Source: Pseudomonas sivasensis (lineage in GTDB: Bacteria; Pseudomonadota; Gammaproteobacteria; Pseudomonadales; Pseudomonadaceae). From it: 64,000 nucleotides of DNA. The translations under genes and the position numbers were made by a program. This document shows positions 19,330 through 35,534 of this stretch, in pieces (positions within the stretch are counted from its first letter, which is position 1; each line of letters begins with the position of its first letter). The notes under the pieces are model-generated. The model was not told the DNA's origin, did no database searches, and saw only the letters and a program-made list of their open reading frames with translations. The stretch lies in NCBI RefSeq assembly GCF_013778505.1, contig NZ_JAAOWU010000001.1, positions 62,001-126,000 of the forward strand, written 5' to 3'.

Positions 19330-20037
19330 TCACTGCCGATTTGCCCAGCGTAACCGTAACCACTCCAGATCCTCAGGCCGGGTCACCTTGATATTGTCCG
19401 AGCGCCCCTCAATTAACCGCGGCGCCTGACCGGACCATTCCATTGCCGAGGCCTCATCGGTGATGACCGCATCCGCTACCAGGCTATCGGCCAAGGCACG
19501 ATGCAACGCACCGAGTCGGAACATCTGCGGCGTGTACGCTTGCCAGATCAGGCTGCGGTCGACGGTTTCATCGACGCGACCGTGCTTGTCGGCGCGCTTA
19601 AGGGTATCGCGGGCCGGGACGGCCAGTAGGCCACCGACAGCATCATCGGCCAGTTCGCTTAACAGTTTGTCGAGATCATCGCGGCTTAAATTGGGCCTGG
19701 CGGCGTCGTGCACCAGCACCCAGTCGTCATCGCTCGCGCCCAGGGCATTGAGGTGCAACAGAGCGTTTAGCACCGAACCCGAGCGCTCCGAACCGCCGTC
19801 AGCACGCTGTATACGTGGATCAATGGCGCATGCCAGGTTGGGCCAATAAGGGTCATCCACGGCAAGGCTGACCACCAACCCCTTGAGATTGGGGTGGTCC
19901 AGAAAACAGTAGAGGCTGTGTTCAAGAATAGTGCGCCCGCCCAGTTGCAAATATTGCTTGGGACGGTCCGCAGCCATACGGGCACCGACGCCCGCGGCGG
20001 GAATTACGGCCCAGAAGGCCGGCAAACTGTTGTTCAT
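19330..20037 (-). CDS. ispD: 2-C-methyl-D-erythritol 4-phosphate cytidylyltransferase
   Basis: Third MEP-pathway enzyme, transfers CMP to methylerythritol phosphate; 235 residues. The nucleotide-binding motif is PAAGVGARMAADRPKQY, followed by the VHDAARPNL segment. Its start overlaps the ftsB stop by four bases, a conserved pairing. Unlike many relatives it is not followed by ispF; the formaldehyde module and an orphan gene lie between, with gfnR and the orphan pointing toward it. Confidence 0.97.
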   Translation of the reverse strand: MNNSLPAFWAVIPAAGVGARMAADRPKQYLQLGGRTILEHSLYCFLDHPNLKGLVVSLAVDDPYWPNLACAIDPRIQRADGGSERSGSVLNALLHLNALGASDDDWVLVHDAARPNLSRDDLDKLLSELADDAVGGLLAVPARDTLKRADKHGRVDETVDRSLIWQAYTPQMFRLGALHRALADSLVADAVITDEASAMEWSGQAPRLIEGRSDNIKVTRPEDLEWLRLRWANRQ

Positions 20038-20312
20038 TGGGCCAACTGGTAGAGGGTTTCGCCCTCCTTGACCATGCCCAGTTCGTGACGAGCCCGCTCT
20101 TCAACGGTCTCCGTGCCTTTTTTCAACTCAAGCACTTCAGCGTCCAGGACGCGGTTGCGCTCCAGCAGGATCTCGTTTTCGGCGTGCTGTGCAGCAATTT
20201 GCTCAGTCAGGTCTTTTACCTGCGCGAAGCTGCCATTACCCACCCACAGGCGGTACTGCAGGCCAGCCAGCAACAAGAGCAAGACGAGGAACAACCAATT
20301 GGGACTGCGCAT
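20034..20312 (-). CDS. ftsB: Cell division protein FtsB
   Basis: Small bitopic inner-membrane divisome protein of 92 residues that links FtsL and FtsQ. It has a short cytoplasmic N-terminus (MRSPNW), one transmembrane helix (LFLVLLLLLAGLQYRLWVG) and a periplasmic coiled coil (KDLTEQIAAQHAENEILLER and onward). ATG 20312 begins at the standard N-terminus; the frame extends upstream without support. The gene follows eno and overlaps ispD, the usual gammaproteobacterial arrangement. Confidence 0.95.
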   Translation of the reverse strand: MRSPNWLFLVLLLLLAGLQYRLWVGNGSFAQVKDLTEQIAAQHAENEILLERNRVLDAEVLELKKGTETVEERARHELGMVKEGETLYQLAQ

Positions 20313-20376
20313 CGAATATCGGGTATCCAGTGAAAAAAGACAGCCATGCATAACTTTTGAAGCAACTGATAGCACG

Positions 20377-20397
20377 AAGCCTGGAAGAACCAGGCTT
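20377..20397 (-). other. Hairpin between eno and ftsB
   Basis: A perfect 8-bp stem (20377-20384 with 20390-20397) with a 5-base loop lies about 86 bases after the eno stop and 64 bases before ftsB. No T tract follows on the minus strand, so it may be a processing or weak termination site. Confidence 0.35.
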
Positions 20398-20483
20398 GTG
20401 CTTGATAGCCATCAGATTAGCGCCGAAATGTTCACTATCGTGAACTTTCCGACGCAATCCGCCGACTTTTTACCATTTACAGA

Positions 20484-21875
<1,392 letters not shown>

Positions 21876-21893
21876 TCAGGCCCGAGGGCCTGA
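21876..21893 (-). other. Short hairpin between kdsA and eno
   Basis: A 7-bp stem (21876-21882 with 21887-21893) with a 4-base loop in the 157-base kdsA-eno gap. There is no T tract; the role is unclear. Confidence 0.25.
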
Positions 21894-21930
21894 ACAGAAA
21901 ACGTGGGAAAGTCTACCGGAGAAACGACGC

Positions 21931-24434
<2,504 letters not shown>

Positions 24435-24686
24435 TTAAAGCGGTCCGAGCCGCCGGGGAAAGCGAAGAGAGGCCGAAGCCCCCGATCACCAGCATTAATC
24501 ACAGTGCACCTTTCAAAAAAACCGCCGCGTTGTGACAGACCAGCAGTGAAACACCGGTGCGTTGATCGCTACACATTTTTTGGAATCGCCCAGCAAAGAC
24601 GGCTTGGTAATCGGCAACTGCTGCGATTCAGGCGAATCCACAGAAGTTGTATCAAGAAGGGAGCGTAGTCTACCGGAAAGGCTCTA

Positions 24687-25997
24687 TCAGCTCAAACCTT
24701 GATCGCAGCTCTGTGGCATCCAATGTAATTTCCAGCCATCACTCGGTGAGGCCCAGAGTCCAGTGAGGTTGGGCACGCCGAGCAATTGCTCGCCCTGATA
24801 CAGCAGCGGCAATCTGCCACGGACGAAGCCCGGCACTCCATACTCATTGAGCAGGCGCTTCAGGTCACGCCGGCCTCGGCCTGGCACTTCAAGCATTTCA
24901 CCGCCCTGGCGATAACGGACCTCCAGCGGGACTTCGGGCACCTTGCCGATAATTTCCAGCAGGCCATTGCCGGGTAACTCTAGTGGGTTTTGCGGGCGAG
25001 GCCAGCTCACCGACGCGCGGGAAAATTCCGACCAGGCGCGAGACAACCACCAGATGCGTTCGCCACAACGGTGCAATTCTCCATCGGCCAGGCGCCACAA
25101 GGGCTGTGCGTCGCCCTTGGCATCGCGTAGGGAATACCAGCCAGCCCAGTGGTCGGTGTCGGGCAACCGGGTCAGCGGCGCCAGCCAATGGCGTAGGACG
25201 TTGCGCTGACGGGCATCGGAAAGATCGCGCAGTGGGCCGAGGGCCAATGACGGCAAAGGCAGCCAAGGAAACCGTGAAGGTTGATCCGCGACTTGTAGGT
25301 CCATGCTGGCTAACTCACCCAGCAATGCCTGGGCTTCACCGAAGTGTTCGGCAGTGCGGGCCAGGCTGGAGACGGCTTGGGGCCAACGCTCCGTCAGCGT
25401 CGGGATCACGCAGTGACGCAGGTAATTACGGGAGAACTGCATGTCGGCGTTGGAAGGGTCTTCGATCCACTTGAGTTGATGTTCATCGGCGTAGGCCACC
25501 AGCTCGGTGCGCGAGACATCCAACAACGGCCGCACCAAATGGCCGCCCGCCAATGGACGGTGCACAGGCATTGCCGCCGCCCCCCGCACGCCGGCCCCGC
25601 GCAACAGGCGAAACAGCAGGGTTTCAGCCTGATCGTCGCGATGCTGGCCCGTGAGCAACACCTCCCCTGCCCCGATCACCTCGGTAAACGCCCTGTAACG
25701 TGCATCACGCGCTGCACGCTCAAGGCTGGCGCCGGGCTGTACCTGCACACGCATTACGCGCAGGGGCACGCCCAGCCTGTCGCAAATGGACTGGCAATGG
25801 CTCGGCCAGGTGTCGGCGGCGGATTGCAGGCCATGGTGGACATGGACAGCGCTTAGAGGCGGAAGGGCTTCGGCGCTGGCCAGGAGATGCAGCAGGACAG
25901 TGGAATCAAGACCACCAGAGAAGGCGATATGCCAAGCCGGGGCTTTGCGCCAAGGGGCTAGGGCGTGCAGGAGTTTGGCGGATAAAGTCGGTTTCAT
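24687..25997 (-). CDS. tilS: tRNA(Ile)-lysidine synthetase TilS
   Basis: Converts C34 of the CAU-anticodon isoleucine tRNA to lysidine, changing its decoding from AUG to AUA. The protein has 436 residues. The PP-loop ATP pyrophosphatase motif is SGGLDS near residue 28, with LTGQHRDDQAET downstream; the C-terminal TilS domain includes EVPGRGRRDLKRL. ATG 25997 is used, with a GTG directly before it at 26000 as an alternative. It follows accA after a REPIN-containing gap. Confidence 0.95.
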   Translation of the reverse strand: MKPTLSAKLLHALAPWRKAPAWHIAFSGGLDSTVLLHLLASAEALPPLSAVHVHHGLQSAADTWPSHCQSICDRLGVPLRVMRVQVQPGASLERAARDARYRAFTEVIGAGEVLLTGQHRDDQAETLLFRLLRGAGVRGAAAMPVHRPLAGGHLVRPLLDVSRTELVAYADEHQLKWIEDPSNADMQFSRNYLRHCVIPTLTERWPQAVSSLARTAEHFGEAQALLGELASMDLQVADQPSRFPWLPLPSLALGPLRDLSDARQRNVLRHWLAPLTRLPDTDHWAGWYSLRDAKGDAQPLWRLADGELHRCGERIWWLSRAWSEFSRASVSWPRPQNPLELPGNGLLEIIGKVPEVPLEVRYRQGGEMLEVPGRGRRDLKRLLNEYGVPGFVRGRLPLLYQGEQLLGVPNLTGLWASPSDGWKLHWMPQSCDQGLS

Positions 25998-26051
25998 CAC
26001 AGGTTACCGCCGCAAATCTGGAATACCCAAGCCAAGCATACACAAAGCAAA

Positions 26052-26141
26052 TGTGGGAGGGGGCTTGCCCCCGATAGCGGAGCATCAGCCAGTGAATACA
26101 GTGACTGACACTCAGCAATCGGGGGCAAGCCCCCTCCCACA
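26052..26141. repeat. REPIN, subtype B
   Basis: Two inverted REP cores, 90 bp in total, in the gap between accA (stop 26159) and tilS (start 25997). The inner parts carry ATCAGCCA and TGACTGACACT, shared with copies at 55755 and 62018, so the whole unit can fold into an extended hairpin. Confidence 0.9.
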
Positions 26142-26158
26142 TTAGTACCGCTGCGGCC

Positions 26159-27106
26159 TTAGAGGCCGTAGCTCATCAGGCGTTCGTAACGACGGGCCAG
26201 CAGCGCTTCGTTGTCCAGTTTTTTGAGCATCGCAAGCTGCGAACCCAACTCGGCACGGATAGTCGCGGCGGCAGCAGCCGGGTCGCGGTGGGCGCCGCCC
26301 AATGGCTCGGCGATCACTTTGTCCACGATACCAAGGCCCTTGAGGCGATCAGCAGTGATGCCCATGGCTTCGGCAGCGTCCGGTGCCTTTTCTGCAGTCT
26401 TCCACAGGATCGAGGCGCAACCTTCTGGCGAGATCACCGCGTAGGTCGAATATTGCAGCATGTTCAGTTGGTCGCAGACGCCAATGGCCAATGCACCGCC
26501 GGAACCGCCTTCACCAATCACCGTGGCGATGATCGGGGTTTTCAGACGAGACATGACGCGCAGGTTCCAGGCAATCGCTTCGCTCTGGTTGCGTTCTTCA
26601 GCGTCGATACCTGGGTATGCACCCGGCGTGTCGATGAAGGTCAGGATCGGCATCTTGAAGCGCTCAGCCATTTCCATCAAACGGCAAGCCTTACGATAGC
26701 CTTCCGGACGCGGCATGCCGAAGTTGCGGCGGACTTTCTCGCGCACTTCACGGCCTTTCTGGTGACCAATCACCATTACCGGCTGGTCGTCCAGGCGAGC
26801 GATACCGCCCACGATAGCCGCGTCGTCGGAGAAGTGGCGATCGCCATGCAACTCGTCGAACTCGGTGAAAATGTGCTGAATGTAGTCCAGGGTGTACGGA
26901 CGGCGCGGGTGGCGGGCCAGGCGCGCGATCTGCCAGCTGGTCAGCTTGCCGAAGATGTCTTCGGTGAGCGTGCTGCTCTTGTCTTGCAGGCGAGCGATCT
27001 CATCGCCGATATTCAGCGAATTGTCATTGCCGACCAGGCGCAGTTCTTCGATCTTGGCTTGCAGGTCAGCGATCGGCTGTTCGAAATCAAGAAAATTCGG
27101 GTTCAT
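26159..27106 (-). CDS. accA: Acetyl-CoA carboxylase carboxyltransferase subunit alpha
   Basis: Alpha half of the carboxyltransferase that makes malonyl-CoA, the committed step of fatty acid synthesis; partner AccD is encoded elsewhere. The protein has 315 residues, normal for the family. Diagnostic segments are [20 protein letters not shown] at the N-terminus, [10 protein letters not shown], and [11 protein letters not shown] in the crotonase-like fold. It follows dnaE, the common Pseudomonas and enterobacterial pairing. Confidence 0.98.
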   Translation of the reverse strand: MNPNFLDFEQPIADLQAKIEELRLVGNDNSLNIGDEIARLQDKSSTLTEDIFGKLTSWQIARLARHPRRPYTLDYIQHIFTEFDELHGDRHFSDDAAIVGGIARLDDQPVMVIGHQKGREVREKVRRNFGMPRPEGYRKACRLMEMAERFKMPILTFIDTPGAYPGIDAEERNQSEAIAWNLRVMSRLKTPIIATVIGEGGSGGALAIGVCDQLNMLQYSTYAVISPEGCASILWKTAEKAPDAAEAMGITADRLKGLGIVDKVIAEPLGGAHRDPAAAAATIRAELGSQLAMLKKLDNEALLARRYERLMSYGL

Positions 27107-27216
27107 AAGCGTCCGTCTTGGGTCGACGGCCAGGGAGTGCCTGGCCAGCCGGTTGTCTGTTCGCGCCCTACCTTAAGGGAGAGGCGCGTTCAGGTCGAGA
27201 TTAAATGTTCAGCCGA

Positions 27217-27233
27217 GGTCAGACGTTCTGACC
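27217..27233 (-). other. Small hairpin just after dnaE
   Basis: A perfect 7-bp stem (27217-27223 with 27227-27233) and 3-base loop ends two bases from the dnaE stop. No T tract follows on the minus strand, so strong termination before accA is unlikely. Confidence 0.35.
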
Positions 27234-27234
27234 G

Positions 27235-30756
<3,522 letters not shown>

Positions 30757-30784
30757 AGTGATCCTGTCTTATACGTGGAAACAA

Positions 30785-30810
30785 CAAGGCCCGGATTGTA
30801 CCGGGCCTTG
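30785..30810 (-). terminator. Hairpin between rnhB and dnaE
   Basis: A perfect 10-bp stem (30785-30794 with 30801-30810) with a 6-base loop, 22 bases after the rnhB stop. On the minus strand it is followed by an interrupted T run (TTGTTT). It probably causes partial termination between the lpx-rnhB operon and dnaE. Confidence 0.6.
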
Positions 30811-30831
30811 GCAAAAACATCAGCCTCGCGA

Positions 30832-31464
30832 CTACACCTCGCTGAGACTCTCCCGCGCTTCGTAAGCCAGGCGCACCGGGGCAAACGAGCGGCGGTGGAT
30901 AGGCGTGGGGCCGAGGCGGACCAGGGCTTCCAGATGAACGGGCGTCGGATAGCCTTTGTGACCACCGATGCCGTAGCCGGGATAGATCAACTCGAACGCG
31001 GCCATTTCCCGGTCACGACTGACCTTGGCCAGGATCGATGCCGCTGCGATGGCCGGAACCTTGCTGTCACCTTTGACCACTGCCTCGGCCGGCATCGCCA
31101 ATTTAGGGCAGCGGTTACCGTCGATCATCGCCAGTTTGGGTGTGATGTGCAGGCCTTCAACAGCACGCTGCATGGCAAGCATGGTGGCGTGGAGAATGTT
31201 CAGCTCGTCGATTTCTTCGACTTCGGCCCGGGCGATATGCCAGCTCAGGGCTTTTTCACAAATCTCGTCGTAGAGCTTTTCGCGACGAGCTTCGGTGAGC
31301 TTCTTCGAATCGTTGAGGCCAAGGATCGGACGGTTCGGGTCAAGAATCACAGCTGCGGTGACCACCGCACCGCAGAGGGGACCGCGCCCTACTTCATCAA
31401 CACCGGCCACCAGTTCATGGGCTTGTGCAACCAGGCTGAAATCCAGGCCCATCTGCGTACTCAT
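30832..31464 (-). CDS. rnhB: Ribonuclease HII
   Basis: Removes RNA and single ribonucleotides from DNA duplexes; 210 residues. The catalytic acidic residues are in [15 protein letters not shown] (Asp-Glu) and MIDGN, and the DSKKL motif is present. Its ATG overlaps the lpxB stop by four bases, a conserved coupling in proteobacteria. A hairpin follows its stop before dnaE. Confidence 0.97.
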   Translation of the reverse strand: MSTQMGLDFSLVAQAHELVAGVDEVGRGPLCGAVVTAAVILDPNRPILGLNDSKKLTEARREKLYDEICEKALSWHIARAEVEEIDELNILHATMLAMQRAVEGLHITPKLAMIDGNRCPKLAMPAEAVVKGDSKVPAIAAASILAKVSRDREMAAFELIYPGYGIGGHKGYPTPVHLEALVRLGPTPIHRRSFAPVRLAYEARESLSEV

Positions 31465-32600
31465 AACGTTTCCTGTTTGTGGCCGATCAAACTCAACACG
31501 GCGTCTGCTGCCTGGTTCGACGCATCACGGCGCAGGGTGCGATGAATCTCATCAAACCCTCGGGTCTGCTCTTCGCCGCCATCGATCAGGGGCAGCAGTG
31601 TCTGCGCCAAGGCCTCCGGTGTCGCATCGTCCTGCAGCAACTCCGGCACCAACAAGCGCTGGGCCAACAAATTGGGCAAAGAGATATAGGGGCTTTTGAC
31701 CATGCGTTTGAGAATCCAGAACGTCAGCGGTGCCAGGCGATACGCCACAACCATCGGACGCTTGTACAACAAGGCTTCCAGGGTTGCCGTGCCTGAAGCA
31801 ATCAGCACCGCATCGCAGGCCGCCAATGCCAGGTGCGATTGACCATCAAGCAATGTCAACGGCAGGTTACGACCTTCCAGCAGCGTTTCGATCTGTGCGC
31901 GACGCTGTGGGCTTGCACAGGGCAGTACGAAACGCACACCTGGCTTCAAGGCTTGCAGGCGCTCGGCGGCATCGAAGAACACGCTGGCCAGCCGACCGAC
32001 TTCTCCCCCCCTGCTGCCCGGCATCAACGCGACGAGCGGGCCATCGGGCAAGCCCAACTGCCCACGGGCCGCCACGCGATCGGCCTGCAAAGGGATGTCG
32101 TCCGCGAGCGTATGCCCAACGAACCGTACCGGCACGCCCTTTTCTTCGTAGAACCTGGCCTCGAACGGCAACAGGGTGAGCATCAGGTCACAGCCTTCAC
32201 GGATCTTCAGCACACGCTTTTGTCGCCACGCCCACACGGAGGGGCTAACGTAGTGCACGGTTTTGATCCCGGCCTGACGCAGCTTGAGTTCGATATTGAG
32301 GGTGAAGTCCGGTGCATCGATTCCGATAAAGACGTCGGGTTTTTCTTCGATCAGGGTCTGAATCAGCAGCTTGCGGCGCGCCAACAGCTCACGCAGGCGA
32401 CCCAGCACTTCCACCAACCCCATAACCGACAGGCGCTCCATGGGGAAATAGGAAGTGAGGCCTTCAGCCTGCATCAATGGGCCACCAACACCGATGAATT
32501 CAACCGCCGGATGCTGGGCCTTGAGGGCCCGCATAAGACCTGCGCCCAGGATATCGCCGGAAGCTTCTCCGGCCACCAGCGCAATTCGCAGATTAGCCAT
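31461..32600 (-). CDS. lpxB: Lipid-A-disaccharide synthase
   Basis: GT19 glycosyltransferase that joins UDP-2,3-diacylglucosamine and lipid X to form the lipid A disaccharide at the inner membrane. The protein has 379 residues. Conserved segments are [34 protein letters not shown] and [17 protein letters not shown]. It lies between lpxA (two-base gap) and rnhB (four-base overlap) in the lpxD-fabZ-lpxA-lpxB order. Confidence 0.98.
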   Translation of the reverse strand: MANLRIALVAGEASGDILGAGLMRALKAQHPAVEFIGVGGPLMQAEGLTSYFPMERLSVMGLVEVLGRLRELLARRKLLIQTLIEEKPDVFIGIDAPDFTLNIELKLRQAGIKTVHYVSPSVWAWRQKRVLKIREGCDLMLTLLPFEARFYEEKGVPVRFVGHTLADDIPLQADRVAARGQLGLPDGPLVALMPGSRGGEVGRLASVFFDAAERLQALKPGVRFVLPCASPQRRAQIETLLEGRNLPLTLLDGQSHLALAACDAVLIASGTATLEALLYKRPMVVAYRLAPLTFWILKRMVKSPYISLPNLLAQRLLVPELLQDDATPEALAQTLLPLIDGGEEQTRGFDEIHRTLRRDASNQAADAVLSLIGHKQETL

Positions 32601-32602
32601 GA

Positions 32603-33379
32603 TCAGCGAGTGATGCCGCGAGTCGACGCCTGGATCGAATCACGGAACACCGCGACTTCCGGGAACAACGCTGCCGGCTCGGTCAGTTGGGTCAACGCCT
32701 GATCTACTGTCAGCCCCTGGCGATAAACGACCTTATAGGCACGACGCAGGGCGTGAATGGCCTCTTCGCTGAAACCACGACGGCGCATGCCTTCGAAGTT
32801 CATGCTGCGAGCTTCAGCGGGGTTGCCGAACACCGTGACGAACGCCGGGACGTCCTTGCCGATGGCGGTGCCCATGCCGGAGAAGCTGTGGGCCCCAATG
32901 TGGCAGTACTGATGGACGAGCGTGAAGCCTGAAAGGATTGCCCAATCGTCGACGTGCACGTGGCCAGCCAACGCCGTGTTGTTGACCAGGATGCAGTGGT
33001 TGCCGATCACGCTGTCATGCCCGATATGGGCATAGGCCATAACCAGATTGTGATCACCCAGTGTGGTCTCGGCACGATCCTGCACGGTGCCACGGTGAAT
33101 GGTCACGCCTTCACGGATGATGTTGTGATCACCGATTACCAAGCGTGTTTCTTCACCCTTGTACTTCATGTCCGGGGTGTCTTCGCCTACCGAGGAAAAC
33201 TGGTAGATGCGGTTGTGTTTGCCAATGCGGGTCGGACCTTTGAGGATCACGTGCGGCCCGATGACAGTCCCCTCGCCGATTTCCACACCTGCGCCGATGA
33301 TCGACCAGGGGCCGACCTCAACGTCGGCGGCCAGTACGGCCGACGGATCGATGATTGCGCGAGGGTCAATCAAACTCAT
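32603..33379 (-). CDS. lpxA: UDP-N-acetylglucosamine O-acyltransferase
   Basis: First step of lipid A synthesis: transfers a 3-hydroxyacyl chain from acyl carrier protein to UDP-GlcNAc. The protein has 258 residues with a left-handed beta-helix of hexapeptide repeats (for example [15 protein letters not shown]) and the catalytic His in the [13 protein letters not shown] region. ATG 33379 ([14 protein letters not shown]) is used; it overlaps the fabZ stop by four bases. The frame runs further upstream into fabZ without support. Confidence 0.97.
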
Positions 33380-33816
33380 AGTTTGCGTTCCGCGCAGATG
33401 ATCTCGGCAGAGCACACTGGCTTGCCGTCTACCGAGGCCTGGCATTCGAACTTCCAGATCTGGCGCTTGCAGCTGATGAATTTGGCTTCCAGGATCAACT
33501 GGTCACCCGGAGTAACCGGGTTGCGAAAGCGCAGCTTGTCGGAGCCCACGAAATAGTAAAGCGTGCCGTCGGCAGGCTTAAGGTCAAGCATTTTGAAACC
33601 AAGGATACCGGCAGCCTGGGCCATCGCTTCGATGATCAACACGCCCGGCATGATGGGATGCGCGGGAAAGTGACCGTTGAAGAACGGTTCGTTGATGCTG
33701 ACATTCTTGTAGGCACGAATGCGCTTTTCCTCAACATTGAGGTCCACTACGCGGTCCACCAGCAGGAACGGGTAACGGTGAGGCAGGTATTCGCGAATCT
33801 CGTTGATGTCCATCAT
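33376..33816 (-). CDS. fabZ: (3R)-hydroxyacyl-ACP dehydratase FabZ
   Basis: Dehydrates 3-hydroxyacyl-ACP in fatty acid elongation and competes with LpxA and LpxD for their hydroxyacyl donors. The hot-dog fold protein has 146 residues with the catalytic motif [19 protein letters not shown] (His and Glu). The start [20 protein letters not shown] is typical, with a second Met immediately after. It is coupled to lpxA by a four-base overlap; lpxD ends 110 bases upstream. Confidence 0.97.
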
Positions 33817-33926
33817 TTCGGGGGGAAGCCTGTAATAAAGATTGGGGGCGGACGACTAAACGCACGCCCCGCTAGCAAATCAAGGAGGCAGTCTAGCGGC
33901 TGTGCACACTTGATATGGAAATGGTA

Positions 33927-34982
33927 TCAGCCTTCAGATGAAGCATTACCGCCAGGGGTCACGTCCCCAACACGCTTTTCCAGCTGTTTGAGACGTCGAG
34001 CCATGTCGTCAAGCTGCCTCAAACGTGCCGCACTCTTGCGCCATTCAGCCGCAGGCTGCATGGCGGTACCGGATGAATAGGCCCCAGGCTCGGTAATCGA
34101 GTGAGTGACCATGGTCATTCCGGTGATAAAAACGTTGTCGCAAATATCAATATGCCCCACCAGACCGACGCCACCGGCGAGCATGCAATGCTTGCCGATT
34201 TTGGTGCTGCCGGAAATCCCCACGCATGCAGCCATGGCGGTGTGATCGCCAATCTGTACGTTGTGAGCAATCTGGATCTGGTTGTCGAGCTTCACACCGT
34301 TGCCGATCACGGTATCGGCCAAGGCCCCGCGATCGACAGCTGTATTAACACCAATTTCCACGTCGTCGCCGATCAAAACGCCGCCGACCTGGGCAATCTT
34401 GTTCCAGATACCTTTGGAGTTGGCAAAGCCGAAGCCTTCCCCTCCGATCACCGCACCTGACTGGATAACCACCCGCTCACCGATACGCACATCGTGGTAA
34501 AGGGTCACGCGAGGTGCCAGCCAACCATCGGCACCGATTTCACAACGCGCACCAATAAAGCAATGCGCACCAACAGTTACACCGGCCGCAATGCGCGCAC
34601 CACTCTCGATCACCGCAAAAGCGCCAATGCTCGCCGCAGGATCAACCCGGGCATCATCGGCGATCACCGCCGACGGGTGAATCCCGCTGGCTGCCTTGGG
34701 TTTTGGATCAAATAGGTGCGAAACCTGTGCATAGGCCAGATACGGGTCAGCTACCACCAGCGCATCCCCAGCAAACCCTTCGGCGTCAGCTGCCTTGAGC
34801 AATACGGCTGCGGCTTGGCTATCGACGAGGTATTTACGGTATTGAGGGTTTGCGAGGAAGCTCAACTGAGATGGGCCAGCCTCCTGCAAGGTGGCTAGCC
34901 CAGTAATTTCCTTCTCCTGGGAGCCACGCAAGGTGGCCCCCAGGAACTCGGCCAACTCGCCGAGTTTGATAGTCGCGGTCAT
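33927..34982 (-). CDS. lpxD: UDP-3-O-(3-hydroxyacyl)glucosamine N-acyltransferase
   Basis: Third lipid A enzyme, adds the N-linked hydroxyacyl chain. The protein has 351 residues: an N-terminal uridine-binding domain ([15 protein letters not shown]), a left-handed beta-helix with many hexapeptide repeats, the catalytic-His region [17 protein letters not shown], and a C-terminal helical extension ([10 protein letters not shown]). It lies four bases after skp, and 110 bases separate it from fabZ. Confidence 0.98.
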   Translation of the reverse strand: MTATIKLGELAEFLGATLRGSQEKEITGLATLQEAGPSQLSFLANPQYRKYLVDSQAAAVLLKAADAEGFAGDALVVADPYLAYAQVSHLFDPKPKAASGIHPSAVIADDARVDPAASIGAFAVIESGARIAAGVTVGAHCFIGARCEIGADGWLAPRVTLYHDVRIGERVVIQSGAVIGGEGFGFANSKGIWNKIAQVGGVLIGDDVEIGVNTAVDRGALADTVIGNGVKLDNQIQIAHNVQIGDHTAMAACVGISGSTKIGKHCMLAGGVGLVGHIDICDNVFITGMTMVTHSITEPGAYSSGTAMQPAAEWRKSAARLRQLDDMARRLKQLEKRVGDVTPGGNASSEG

Positions 34983-34985
34983 GGC

Positions 34986-35489
34986 TTACTTCAGCTGGTT
35001 CATGCGCTCGATCACCTGGCGGGTGATGTCGTATTGAGGTTTGACGTCAATTACTGCGCCACGCTCGAACACCAAGTCAAAGGCACCTTTCTTGATGACT
35101 TCTTCCACAGCGCTGTCGAGTTTCGGCTTGAGCTGCTTGAGCATTTCACGGTCGGCAACAGCCTTGGCTTCGTTCAGCTCCTTGGATTGGAACTGATAGT
35201 CACGGGCCTTTTGCTTGAACTCAAGCTCCAGACGCTCGCGCTCGCCTTGCTGCATTTTGTCCCCACCCGCTACCAGACGATCCTGGATGCCCTTGGCGCT
35301 GCTTTCCAGCGTCTTAAGCTTGGTCAGTTGCGGACCGAATTTCTTCTCGGCATCCACGGCGTATTTTTTGGCCGCATCGGATTCCAGCAATGCCATCTGA
35401 TAGTTCAGAACGGCGATTTTCATTTCGGCGAAGGCCGGGGTGGTCACCAGCACGGTGGCCAGCAGAACCAATTGAGTCAACTTACGCAC
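34986..35489 (-). CDS. skp: Periplasmic chaperone Skp/OmpH
   Basis: Trimeric periplasmic chaperone that holds unfolded outer-membrane proteins for the BAM complex. The 167-residue precursor starts with a signal peptide (MRKLTQLVLLATVLVTTPAFA, cleaved after residue 21), and the mature part MKIAVLNYQMALLESDAAKK continues into long charged helices (the Skp tentacles). It lies directly downstream of bamA and just before lpxD, the conserved bamA-skp-lpxD order, often annotated ompH. Confidence 0.95.
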   Translation of the reverse strand: MRKLTQLVLLATVLVTTPAFAEMKIAVLNYQMALLESDAAKKYAVDAEKKFGPQLTKLKTLESSAKGIQDRLVAGGDKMQQGERERLELEFKQKARDYQFQSKELNEAKAVADREMLKQLKPKLDSAVEEVIKKGAFDLVFERGAVIDVKPQYDITRQVIERMNQLK

Positions 35490-35534
35490 GATGTACTCCT
35501 ACAGAATCCGTTGTCGTTATCTTGGGTCAGACGC

